In this document: piece after piece, positions 1-7,116 of the stretch
Numbering within the stretch: the first letter of the stretch is position 1
How the letters are laid out: the number at the start of each line of letters is the position of its first letter
Source: CTSoil-043 sp963821235
Lineage (GTDB): Bacteria > Chloroflexota > Limnocylindria > Limnocylindrales > CSP1-4
Direction: 5' to 3'
NCBI GenBank assembly: GCA_963821235.1
Contig: CAWGCS010000001.1
Location: 124,001-188,000 of the forward strand
DNA: 64,000 bases
The notes under the pieces: generated by a model
Seen by the model: the letters and a program-made list of their open reading frames with translations, nothing else
Databases searched by the model: none
Told to the model about the DNA's origin: nothing
Position numbers and translations under genes: made by a program

Positions 1-821
1 CGGCCCGGCTTGATGACGATGATCGGCTTGGTCAGGGCGACCTCGCGGGCCGCCGACAGGAAGGCCCGGGCGTCACCGATCGTCTCCATGTAGATGACGA
101 TGCTCTGCGTCGCGGCGTCGTTGCCGAAGTAGGTGATGACGTCGCCCCAGCCGACGTCGAGCATGGAGCCGAGCGAGACGACCGCGCTGAAGCCGACCTT
201 CTCCTTGGCGCTCCAGTCGAGGACCGCGGTCAGCAGGGCGCCACTCTGGCTCACGAAGCCCACGTTCCCCGGCGCGGAGATCCCGGCCGCGAAGGTGGCA
301 TTGAGGCCCGTCGTGGGGCGCATCACGCCGAGGCAGTTGGGCCCGATGATCCGCATCCCGTTGGCCCGGGCCGTCGCCAGGATCTGGCGCTCGAGCTCGG
401 CGCCCTCGGGGCCGATCTCCTTGAAGCCGGCCGAGATGATCACCACGGTCTTGACGCCGGCCGCGGCGCACTCCTCGACGGTCGCCGGGATCGTGGTCGC
501 CGGGGTGACGATCACGACGAGCTCCGGGACCTCCGGCAGCGCTGCGAGGTTCGGGTAGGCACGCACGCCCAGGATGCTCGCCCGCCCTTTGTTGACCGGG
601 TAGACGGTCCCGCCGAAGGGGCTGCTGATCAGGTTCCAGAAGACGGTCCGCCCGACGCTCCCGACCTTCTCGGTGGCGCCGATGACGGCCACCGACGCCG
701 GGGCGAAGAAGCTCTCGAGAGGGTTGCGCGTGACGCCGAGGACATCGGCCGTGCGGTCGCGCGTGGCCCGGGCGGAGCCGGGGGCGGTCAGCGGTACAGA
801 GGCGGGGGCGAAGTCGGGCAC
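1..821 (-). CDS. ADP-forming acyl-CoA/acetyl-CoA synthetase, CoA-binding part (3' end outside window)
   Basis: The product makes acetate (or another acid) and ATP from acyl-CoA, ADP and phosphate, or runs the reverse; related proteins also occur as lysine acetyltransferases. The GTG start at 821 has GGAG nine bases upstream. Visible are a Rossmann CoA-binding fold with GATEKVGSVG at residues 48-57, an IGPNCLGVM segment and an SQSGAL motif, the usual order in the succinyl-CoA-synthetase-like alpha portion. The frame leaves the window after about 273 residues, before the phosphohistidine loop and the ATP-grasp part, so it cannot be seen whether the gene is a stand-alone alpha subunit or a full fusion. 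The family call is secure; the substrate is not. Confidence 0.85.
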   Translation of the reverse strand, partial: MPDFAPASVPLTAPGSARATRDRTADVLGVTRNPLESFFAPASVAVIGATEKVGSVGRTVFWNLISSPFGGTVYPVNKGRASILGVRAYPNLAALPEVPELVVIVTPATTIPATVEECAAAGVKTVVIISAGFKEIGPEGAELERQILATARANGMRIIGPNCLGVMRPTTGLNATFAAGISAPGNVGFVSQSGALLTAVLDWSAKEKVGFSAVVSLGSMLDVGWGDVITYFGNDAATQSIVIYMETIGDARAFLSAAREVALTKPIIVIKPG

Positions 822-977
822 GGGATCGAGCTCCGGTCTGCGTCGGGCTGGCGCGGGGCTGGTGCCGCGCCGTGGTGACGGGAGTGACGGGGTGACGCGA
901 GCAGAGTGCCACGCCCGGCGCCGCGGGACGGAGGGCCGGTTCTCCCCCATCCGGGGGCCAGGTGTCCGCCGATGGCG

Positions 978-983
978 TACGCT
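978..983 (+). promoter_or_regulatory. -10 hexamer TACGCT before the first oxidoreductase fragment
   Basis: TACGCT fits the TAnnnT pattern that recurs before first genes in this window. It lies 37 bases before an ATG at 1021 that has a strong AGGAGG. The promoter and ribosome site look intact although the gene behind them is a stub. Confidence 0.4.
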
Positions 984-1020
984 CGGGATCGACGCCGCCC
1001 CGCGAGCCAGGAGGACGCGA

Positions 1021-1166
1021 TGACCCAGGTGAAGCTCGGTGCGCTCCGCCGGAACCAGTACACCGACTGGCCGGTGCTCCGCGAGGCGCGCGTCCGGGCC
1101 GATCGTCTCGGCTTCGAGTCGCTGTGGCGGTGGGACCACCGCCGAGGTGGTCGCAACTCGTGGTGA
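1021..1166 (+). pseudogene. 5' fragment (copy A) of a luciferase-like (F420-type) oxidoreductase
   Basis: From the ATG at 1021 (AGGAGG five bases upstream) the frame encodes about 38 residues that match the N-terminus of the oxidoreductase at 2655, sharing NQYTDWP and LWxWDH, and then departs into unrelated sequence and stops at 1166. Homology ends near base 1140, next to the short inverted repeat ccacc-gccga-ggtgg. It is a decapitated copy: the flavin/F420 barrel is missing. The departure point is the same as in the other two copies, within a few bases. It overlaps the possible start of the next frame. Confidence 0.7.
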
Positions 1167-1873
1167 GGTTGGGCGGCAAGGGCGGGCCCAACGCGAGCGA
1201 CCCTGCGGTCCGCCGAGCTGCGGCTCGAATAGCCACCGCATCCCTCGTTCGCATTCAAGAGCCGGCGTCGAGACGTGTTCGCGTCGAGGACTACATCACC
1301 GTGATCGCATCACTAACCGGTGAGGCCGCGCTCATCGCCTCGGGGTTTAACATCGAGACGACCGACATAGCGCCAGGCTCAGCTGTCTTCGGAGATGAGG
1401 TCAACCGCGTGCTCAGCGGCGATACCAGCGATCTGTCTGCCGTGCCGCCCGACAGCATTGTTGGCATCCTGCTTCGGGAGCTGGTTCCAGCCACGGTGCC
1501 TCTGACCGCTATCGGGAGCCTCGACGATCTGTATCGTGGCGTCGCCTCGGGAGTGGGCTCGACTCCTTGGGGAGCGGTTCCACTCAGCGTTCCCGAGGAA
1601 CACCGTCCGGTGGTGGTCCCCTTGCAGGTCGCGTTCGAGCTACGCCCGGCTGTCGAGGCCGCGTCCGCAGAGATCCGGCTGCCGGAGTCGCATCGACACC
1701 TCCCTTGCTCAGTCGCTCTGGGCGACGCTTTGAAACAGGTTCAGCAGGCAATCGACCCGGGTGTTGCGGTTCGCCTCGCGTTGGAAGTTGTGTTCAAGAC
1801 GGCGAAGATGGCACCGATGTCGAGGCGTGCTTTCGCGGCAGCCACACGCAGTGACGCGGCTTCTCGCCAGTGA
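1160..1873 (+). CDS. conserved-looking hypothetical protein, about 237 aa
   Basis: I do not recognise a named family. The frame has a normal amino-acid mix, unlike shadow frames, with a block VFGDEVNRVLSGD, a WGAVPLSVP segment, then VPLQVAFELRP and a C-terminal helix ending KMAPMSRRAF. No signal peptide or membrane segment is seen, so a soluble protein is likely. GTG at 1160 or 1163 is chosen because GAGGTGG lies about nine bases upstream; the frame is open further upstream only through the oxidoreductase fragment. Base composition is visibly less GC-rich than the neighbours (for example tttaacatcgag, ctaaccggt). It sits between two truncated oxidoreductase copies, which suggests it arrived by insertion. 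Confidence 0.55.
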   Translation: MVRLGGKGGPNASDPAVRRAAARIATASLVRIQEPASRRVRVEDYITVIASLTGEAALIASGFNIETTDIAPGSAVFGDEVNRVLSGDTSDLSAVPPDSIVGILLRELVPATVPLTAIGSLDDLYRGVASGVGSTPWGAVPLSVPEEHRPVVVPLQVAFELRPAVEAASAEIRLPESHRHLPCSVALGDALKQVQQAIDPGVAVRLALEVVFKTAKMAPMSRRAFAAATRSDAASRQ

Positions 1874-1981
1874 ATGCCGGCGCGATGTCCTCGGCTGAGG
1901 CGGTACCGGCCCAGCGGCCGTGCCGATCCGTCGCTGAGACAGCAGCATGAGGTCAAGCTCGGAGTGGTCAGACCGAATGTG

Positions 1982-2085
1982 ATCAAGATCGGGTCCTCTG
2001 TTGGAGCCAGTACACGGACTGGCCCAGCCTCCTCAACGCGGGTATCCGCGCCGACCAGTTGGGTTACTCGACCCTGTGGACGTGA
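1982..2085 (+). pseudogene. 5' fragment (copy B) of the luciferase-like oxidoreductase, frameshifted
   Basis: Read with one missing base near 1991, this stretch gives SQYTDWP, then AGIRADQLGYSTLWT and a stop, closely matching the N-terminus encoded at 2664-2776 and more distantly copy A. A further weak echo of the family start (EVKLGVV) lies just before it, near 1950. The 1874-2238 gap holds nothing else that I can support. After the fragment comes gtgaggtcgcggctactcg, which resembles the bases after copy A (gaggtggtcgcaactcg), as if the same junction had been made twice. Confidence 0.6.
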
Positions 2086-2238
2086 GGTCGCGGCTACTCG
2101 ATTGAAGCTGCGCGGCGCGCGTTCGACGACGCGGGAGCGAATCCGGGATGGCCGCGTATCGCCTCGGTCACGACGTCTGGCCCGTCTGCAGCGCCGCCCG
2201 ATCCTCGATAGACCTGGACGTACAGAGAGGGGAGCAGA

Positions 2239-2583
2239 ATGGGCAACGAACAGGGGGCACCTGAGACGAGAGGTGTCGCGGTGGAGGTGCTTGCGGCGGT
2301 TGACCTTGGCCCTGAGATCGAGGGCATGGCAGGGCGCCAACTTCGAATGCGCATGGTGACCATCGAGCCTGGAGGCGTCTTCGGCCCGATCCACGACCAC
2401 AGAGGCAGACCGGGCACCGTCTATATCCTGCAGGGAACGATCACTGACCATCGAAACGGGGTCGCCACGGACTATGGGCCGGGAGTGGGCTGGCCCGAGG
2501 ATCGGGACACGACCCACTGGCTCGAGAACAGGGGAACGACTCCGGCGGTGGAGATCTCGGTCGACATCGTCAGGCAAGAGTGA
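2239..2583 (+). CDS. small single-domain cupin protein
   Basis: The 114-residue protein has a cupin barrel. The first motif is GPIHDHRGRPGTVYILQG (near residues 54-71), with the two metal-binding histidines HDH but no glutamate at the usual third position. The second motif contains HWLEN, which fits H(x)3N. Cupins of this size are often small dioxygenases, isomerases or sensors, and the missing glutamate leaves the metal site incomplete. The ATG at 2239 follows gaggggag by a few bases. It sits between fragment B and the frameshifted oxidoreductase and may have come with the same insertion. The substrate cannot be told from the sequence. Confidence 0.75.
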   Translation: MGNEQGAPETRGVAVEVLAAVDLGPEIEGMAGRQLRMRMVTIEPGGVFGPIHDHRGRPGTVYILQGTITDHRNGVATDYGPGVGWPEDRDTTHWLENRGTTPAVEISVDIVRQE

Positions 2584-2654
2584 ATTGCGCCCACGCGCCG
2601 TGGACACGTTGCCTTTCCATCCCGGTCGACCTTCCCGATCAGACGGAGCGTGAG

Positions 2655-3597
2655 TTGAGCGAAGTCAAGATCGGCGCCCTGTGCTGGAACCAGTACACGG
2701 ACTGGCCGTCGCTCCTCCAGGCGGGGATCCGGGCCGATCAGCTCGGGTTATTCGACGCTCTGGACCTGGGACCACCTCTATCCGATCGTCGGCGATTCGA
2801 ACGGCCCCATCTTCGAGGGCTGGCTGACCCTGGCCGCCTGGGCCCAGGCGACCGAGCGGGTGCGGATCGGGCTCATGGTCGGCGCCAACACGTTCCGCAA
2901 CCCGGCCCTGGTGGCCAAGATGGCGACCACCCTCGACCACGTCAGCGGCGGGCGGGCGATCCTCGGCGTCGGGGGTGCCTGGTTCGAGGAGGAGCACGCC
3001 GCCTTCGGGATCGACTTCGGGTCCGGCTTCCCGGAGCGGCTGCGCTGGCTCGGCGAGGCGCTCCCGATCATGCGCGGGATGCTCGACGGCACGGAGCCGA
3101 CGGCGGCGGGCCCGCACTACGCGTCGCGCCACGTCCGCAACCTCCCGCCGCCGGTCCAGCGGCGTCTCCCCATCTGCATCGGCGGCAGCGGGGAGCGCGT
3201 CACCCTCAAGCTCGTCGCCCGATACGCCGACATGTGCAACATCGGCGGCGGCGTGGAGACGGTCAAGCGCAAGGAGGCGATCCTCCTGGAGCACTGCGCG
3301 GCGGTGGGCCGCGACCCGGCCGAGATCGAGCGAACGACCGGCATCGGGACGGTCTTCATCCGCGACGACCGGGCCGAGGCCGAGCGCCTGTTCCGCGCGG
3401 CCTTCGAGCGCAACCGGGTCGCTCGGCCCTGGGAGGACCAGCCGGTGGGGACGCCGGAGGACGTCGCGGAGATGCTGGCCCCCTACCTCGAGATCGGGTA
3501 CCGGCACCTCGTCGCCGGCGTCCCGGCGACCTACGACGAGGAAACGATGACCCGCCTGGCGACCGAGGTGAAGCCGATGCTGGAGAGGATGGGCTGA
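2655..3597 (+). pseudogene. luciferase-like monooxygenase/F420-dependent oxidoreductase, one-base frameshift
   Basis: The gene encodes a TIM-barrel flavin- or F420-dependent oxidoreductase of about 313 residues, near family length, but the frame breaks at 2745-2747, where ctcgggttattc has one G too many. With that base removed the protein runs QLGYSTLWTWDHLYPIV, then a typical barrel with GLMVGANTFRNP, LDHVSGGRAILGVGGAW and PICIGGSGERVTLKLVARYAD. TTG at 2655 with GGAG six bases upstream is the likely start. All later motifs are intact, so either the break is recent or it is a sequence error. It ends in a TGATG overlap with the next gene. Two truncated 5' copies lie upstream. Confidence 0.8.
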
Positions 3598-4010
3598 TGG
3601 GCGGGAGGGGGCCGACGGCGTTCTCGTGGGCCGCCGGGCGGTGGGATCTGCTGGAGGCCACGGGGAAGGCGACGCTGCGTCACCGGGCGTGGGTGGGCGG
3701 CGCGCTCGTCGTGGACGAGGACCTCGGCGGCACGCTGGCCTCGGCGCCGACGGCGGTCTCCTGGGCGGTCGACCGGGCGGAGGTGTTCGCCATCTTCCCC
3801 GACGGTGAGCTCTGGAACCGCTACTGGGATGGGGCCAGCTGGCATCCGTGGGAATCGCTGGGCGGGCGGCTCGACCCGGCCTCGGCGCCAGCCTGCTCCA
3901 CCTGGGGCGCCGACCGGCTCGACGTCGTCGCCCGCGGGCTCGACGGGGCGACCTGGCATCGCTGGTGGGACGGCTCGCGCTGGGTTCCCTGGGAGCGCCT
4001 GCCGGCCTGA
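3597..4010 (+). CDS. DUF346/PLL-like beta-propeller repeat protein, 137 aa
   Basis: The protein is built from about three repeats of roughly 45 residues with the pattern sWaa.R.dvfa...dG.lw.ryWdGs.W.pWe.LgG. Examples are ELWNRYWDGASWHPWESLGG and ATWHRWWDGSRWVPWERLP. This is the repeat of bacterial fucose-binding-like propellers. Full propellers have six or seven blades, so this short form must oligomerise or is a remnant. No signal peptide is visible. The ATG at 3597 overlaps the oxidoreductase stop (TGATG), which suggests translational coupling. The ligand is unknown. Confidence 0.7.
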   Translation: MGGRGPTAFSWAAGRWDLLEATGKATLRHRAWVGGALVVDEDLGGTLASAPTAVSWAVDRAEVFAIFPDGELWNRYWDGASWHPWESLGGRLDPASAPACSTWGADRLDVVARGLDGATWHRWWDGSRWVPWERLPA

Positions 4011-4013
4011 CCG

Positions 4014-4697
4014 TCAGGCGCGTGTCACGACCCCGGCCCCGGGATCCGGCCGGGGTGGCGGGGTGGTCTCCGGCGCGGGGGCCGCGCGGGCGCGGGCGCG
4101 GTGGCGGGCGCGGTGGCGGGCCGCCTTGGCCCGGTTCCCGCAGCTGGCCATGCTGCACCAGCGACGCCGCCCCGTCCGCGAGCCGTCGCGGAAGACCCAG
4201 CGGCAGCCGTCGTTGGCGCAGATGCGGAGCCGCGCGGCATCGCCGCCGTCGACCGTCGCGACGAGAGGCCAGGCGAGCGCGGAGAGGGCGTCGTCGAGCG
4301 GAGCGCCGACGTGGACGTGGCCGACGGCGAGGGTCGACGCGGAGTCGCGGAGCTCGACGGCCGTCCGGGATCGGAGGAGCGCGTTCACCGTCGCCAGCGC
4401 CCGCGGGTCGGCCGGCCGAACCGCGACGAGCGCCTCCACGACCTCGCGCAAGCCGGCGCGGGCCGCGAGGACGTGCTCGAGGAGCTGCCCGGCGCGATTC
4501 GGGCCGACGCCGTCGAGCGGCCGGGCCTCGTCGCGGTAGAGGAGGCCGCGCTCGACGAGCCAGCCCGTCGCGTCGGAGAGGGCGAGGACGTGCTCGACGC
4601 GGTGGCCGTTGCCGTCGAGCTCGTCCGTGTTGAGGAAGTCGAAAGTGTCCTCCAGGGTCGCCTCGTGGCGGTGGTCCCGGAGCTCGCGCGCTGTCAT
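4014..4697 (-). CDS. ABATE-domain protein with CGNR zinc finger (probable transcription regulator)
   Basis: The 227-residue protein has an N-terminal ABATE domain (FDFLNTDE near residue 20) and a C-terminal CGNR zinc finger with cysteines at about 160, 165, 182 and 186 (ICANDGC, WCSMASCGNR), followed by a long Arg/Ala-rich basic tail. The family is thought to bind DNA as a stress-response regulator; direct function is mostly unproven. The ATG at 4697 has no Shine-Dalgarno. A TAGAGT hexamer ends nine bases before it with TTGCAC 17 bases further up, so a leaderless mRNA is likely. It diverges from two tiny genes across overlapping promoters and may control them. Confidence 0.85.
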   Translation of the reverse strand: MTARELRDHRHEATLEDTFDFLNTDELDGNGHRVEHVLALSDATGWLVERGLLYRDEARPLDGVGPNRAGQLLEHVLAARAGLREVVEALVAVRPADPRALATVNALLRSRTAVELRDSASTLAVGHVHVGAPLDDALSALAWPLVATVDGGDAARLRICANDGCRWVFRDGSRTGRRRWCSMASCGNRAKAARHRARHRARARAAPAPETTPPPRPDPGAGVVTRA

Positions 4698-4705
4698 GAA
4701 TAACC

Positions 4706-4734
4706 ACTCTAAGGGCTTGACGGGTTACGTGCAA
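4706..4734 (-). promoter_or_regulatory. promoter for the CGNR regulator, TTGCAC-17-TAGAGT
   Basis: On the minus strand TTGCAC (4734-4729) and TAGAGT (4711-4706) are 17 bases apart. The predicted start point falls at or within two bases of the ATG at 4697, giving a near-leaderless message. It overlaps the opposing promoter at 4717-4745. Confidence 0.5.
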
Positions 4735-4745
4735 GAGGGTACCAT
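4717..4745 (+). promoter_or_regulatory. promoter for the two small genes, TTGACG-17-TACCAT
   Basis: TTGACG (4717-4722) and TACCAT (4740-4745) are 17 bases apart, a good sigma-70-type match. It faces the regulator promoter and shares bases with it, so one bound protein could affect both directions. Confidence 0.55.
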
Positions 4746-4754
4746 GCGGTAACC
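4724..4754. promoter_or_regulatory. inverted repeat ggttac...gtaacc, possible operator
   Basis: The half-sites ggttac (4724-4729) and gtaacc (4749-4754) are separated by 19 bases and span the plus-strand -10 box. The position suits autoregulation by the adjacent CGNR protein, but the six-base arms could occur by chance. Confidence 0.35.
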
Positions 4755-4812
4755 AGATCAGGTCGTCGAACCGGTTAGCACGGGCGGCGGCAACGCAGGG
4801 GGACCACCCGTG

Positions 4813-4929
4813 ATGACCGAGCTCGCCTGGCTCCTGATGCCCATCCTGGGCCTCGCCGCCTTCGCCCTCATGGCCGCCCTCGGCGGCACAGACAGCCGCG
4901 ACCCGCTTCGCGACGACCATCGTCGCTGA
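4813..4929 (+). CDS. 38-aa single-pass membrane protein, unknown
   Basis: The tiny protein has one hydrophobic helix (LAWLLMPILGLAAFALMAAL, residues 4-23) followed by a charged tail of about 14 residues rich in Asp and Arg. The ATG at 4813 (a GTG precedes it directly) lies behind a G-rich stretch, gcaggggga. A good promoter lies 70 bases upstream, and a second small gene follows after 18 bases with its own GGAGG. The shape resembles small membrane peptides that modulate a partner; no partner is identifiable here. Confidence 0.55.
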   Translation: MTELAWLLMPILGLAAFALMAALGGTDSRDPLRDDHRR

Positions 4930-4947
4930 TCCCCGGAGGACCGATCG

Positions 4948-5208
4948 ATGTGGCAGCACCACTACGTGATCCACCAGATGCGCATGGAGGCGCTCCGCGC
5001 CGATGCGGATCGCGAGCGCCGCTGGCGGCTCCAGGACGAGTCGAGCCGGCGGCCGGAGGTCGGGGGCGGGTCCGGCGCCGGACGGGTGCGGGCCGGCATG
5101 GCCCGCCTCGTCGCCACCGTGAGCGTGGCCGGCGCCCGGTTCGCCCGCCGGCTCGACGGAGGCGTGGCCATCGACCTCGGCGCGGATCGCATCCTCCGCG
5201 ACGTGTAG
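4948..5208 (+). CDS. 86-aa basic protein, unknown
   Basis: The protein is not recognised. It starts with a His/Met-rich segment (MWQHHYVIHQMRMEALRAD), continues as a charged helix rich in Arg and Glu, and ends with a less polar stretch around AGMARLVATVSVAGARFARRL that could lie on a membrane. GGAGG sits nine bases before the ATG, a strong ribosome site that supports real translation. It is the second gene behind the promoter at 4717. Confidence 0.5.
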   Translation: MWQHHYVIHQMRMEALRADADRERRWRLQDESSRRPEVGGGSGAGRVRAGMARLVATVSVAGARFARRLDGGVAIDLGADRILRDV

Positions 5209-5371
5209 GAGCCTCCTGCGACGCCGGCATCCGGCGACCCAGGCGTTCGGCAGGCTGGCGAACCCGGTCGACCGGCGGCGACGGCCATCCGCCCTGAGGA
5301 CACCGCTCACCTGGCCCGACGACCTGGACCCGGTGCCGTCCCGAGGCGTTCCCGTCCGCGTCGCCCGGGCT

Positions 5372-5933
5372 TCAGGACGTGCCGCCGAAGTCGACATCCT
5401 TGGTCTCGACCGTCCCGGCCGTCCGCCCCGGCGCCGTCTGGTAGGTCCAGTACAGGTTCGTGTGCGCGATGACCTGGTCGGGCGGCGGCGCCCCCCATGC
5501 CGTCTGGTCCTCCGTCGTGTGGGCGTCGCTGACAAGGGTCGCGTCGTACCCCCTGACGAACGCGCCGTGGAGCGTCGAGCGGATGCACGCATCGGTCTGT
5601 GCGCCGACGACGACGAGTCGCCCGACTCCGAGGCCCGACAGCACGGTCTCGAGGGTGGTGTCCTCGAAGGAGTCGCCGTAGTTCTTCTCGACGAGCGGCT
5701 CGGCGTCGCCCGGAGTCAGCTCGGGGACGATCCGCCAGTCGTCGCTCCCCCTCGCAAGCTGCTCGTCGGAGTGCTGGACCCAGACGACGGGGACCCGCTT
5801 CCCGCCGCGCCTTCTCGACGAGGCTGCCGACGTTCGCGACGACCGCGTCGCGCTCGTGAGCCCCCTCGACGACGCCGTTCTGCACGTCGATGACGAGGAG
5901 TGCGGTGTTCGGCCGGTTCTCGAGTGTGGTCAT
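5372..5933 (-). pseudogene. isochorismatase-family cysteine hydrolase, one-base frameshift
   Basis: The product would be a 186-residue hydrolase of the isochorismatase/nicotinamidase fold. All three catalytic positions are present: Asp in LLVIDVQNG near residue 16, Lys in LVEKNYGDSF and Cys in QTDACIRST. The ATG at 5933 opens the frame, which breaks at about 5799-5807, where one extra base lies in gcgcggcggg; removing it joins LVEKARR to VPVVWVQHSDEQLARGSDDW. With intact catalytic residues on both sides, a sequence error or very recent mutation is as likely as decay. No neighbour suggests the substrate. Confidence 0.75.
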
Positions 5934-6426
5934 GGCCTGCCTCTGCTCACGCTGCGCTCCTGTGTCCCCTACGGTCGGCCTGCCCACCGACAGCGCCCCG
6001 GGAACGAACCCGAACCGCCCCCCGTCGGGGACGCGGCGAACGGATCTGTCACCCGCGCCCCTTCGAACGGACGGACACCGGTATCGTCCTTCAACGCGGC
6101 CAACCTGGTCCAGGCGACGATACTCGGTCGTCGGTGCCCTGCCACTCGCCGGCGGCGGGTCCGACGATTCCAGCTCCTTCCCGGACGCCTGGAGAGTGGC
6201 AGTCGACCCAGGTCGCGTGCGGTGCCCCACCAGAGCGCTGAGGGACAGAAGCCGAAGGCCCCCGGACACCCGACGCGTCGCATGGCGCTCGAGTCGCCAA
6301 CGCCGGTCTGGTAAGTCGCGGGTAAGCGGGGATCGCTAGTCTCCGCTCGACGCCCGCCGCCTCGGTTGTGCCCCCGATGCGCCGGGCGTCCTTCGTCCCG
6401 CCCGCACGCCCGCCGGGGAGTCGAGC
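5934..6426. other. 493-base stretch without a recognisable gene
   Basis: Open frames here have the skewed composition of GC-rich shadow frames and resemble nothing I know. A TAGTCT hexamer at 6337-6342 could be the -10 box for comEA 85 bases downstream. Otherwise I see no repeat or RNA structure. Confidence 0.4.
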
Positions 6427-7116
6427 GTGGAAGGCCCCTACCCCTGGCGCGTCCTGGAGGATGCTGCCGAGACCGCCCCGCCGTTGCCTCCGCGCCCGTC
6501 GGAGGCCGCGGCGCCGCCTGCCGTCCGCGCGCCGTGGGCCGCTGCGCGCGCACCCCTCATGCTCCCCGGCGATGGCGCTCCGGGCGCGGCGGCCGGCCAG
6601 CTGCTGTCGAGCGGCTCGCCGGTGTCGAGCTCGCCCGCGGCGAGCGCGCCGCTCCTCGTCGTCGACGTCGCCGGGGCCGTCCGCCGGCCCGGCGTCTACC
6701 GCCTGCCCGAGGGCTCCCGCGTGGTCGACGCCATCGCCGCCGCGGGCGGCTACGGCCCGCGTGTCGACGCCGACGCAGCGAGCCGCCTCAACCTCGCCGC
6801 TCCCGTGCACGACGGCGAGCAGGTCCGGGTCGCCTCGCGCGACGATCCGCCAGCCGGGGGTAGCACTCCGACGGCGGGTCTCGGGCGCGCGCCGGCAGCG
6901 ACGTCGAGCGGCGGCTCGGGCGGCCTGGTCAACGTCAACACGGCCTCTGCCGACGAGCTGGACACGCTGCCCGGCATCGGGCCGGCGACCGCCGCCAAGA
7001 TCATCGCGGCCAGGGAGGAGAAGCCCTTCGCGGCGGTCCAGGAGCTGCGCAGCCGCGGGGTCGTCGGCGAGGCGACCTTCGGGAAGCTCGAGAGCCTCGT
7101 CACCGTCGGGACGTGA
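6427..7116 (+). CDS. comEA: competence protein ComEA (SLBB + helix-hairpin-helix)
   Basis: ComEA binds double-stranded DNA at the cell surface and hands it to the ComEC channel. The 229-residue protein has a low-complexity N-terminus, an SLBB domain at about 77-140 (VVDVAGAVRRPGVYRLPEG) and two helix-hairpin-helix motifs at about 165-227 (VNVNTASADELDTLPGIGP). The usual N-terminal membrane helix is not obvious: the first 75 residues are Pro/Ala-rich with only a weak hydrophobic patch, so the true start or anchoring differs from the classic form. The GTG at 6427 has GGGGAG seven bases upstream. It overlaps comEC by four bases (GTGA), fixing the operon. Confidence 0.9.
   Translation: MEGPYPWRVLEDAAETAPPLPPRPSEAAAPPAVRAPWAAARAPLMLPGDGAPGAAAGQLLSSGSPVSSSPAASAPLLVVDVAGAVRRPGVYRLPEGSRVVDAIAAAGGYGPRVDADAASRLNLAAPVHDGEQVRVASRDDPPAGGSTPTAGLGRAPAATSSGGSGGLVNVNTASADELDTLPGIGPATAAKIIAAREEKPFAAVQELRSRGVVGEATFGKLESLVTVGT

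Noticed and set aside
2665..5592. 975-residue minus-strand open frame
   Set aside because: Arg/Pro/Ala-rich translation without motifs, antisense to the oxidoreductase, DUF346 and small genes; a GC-rich shadow.
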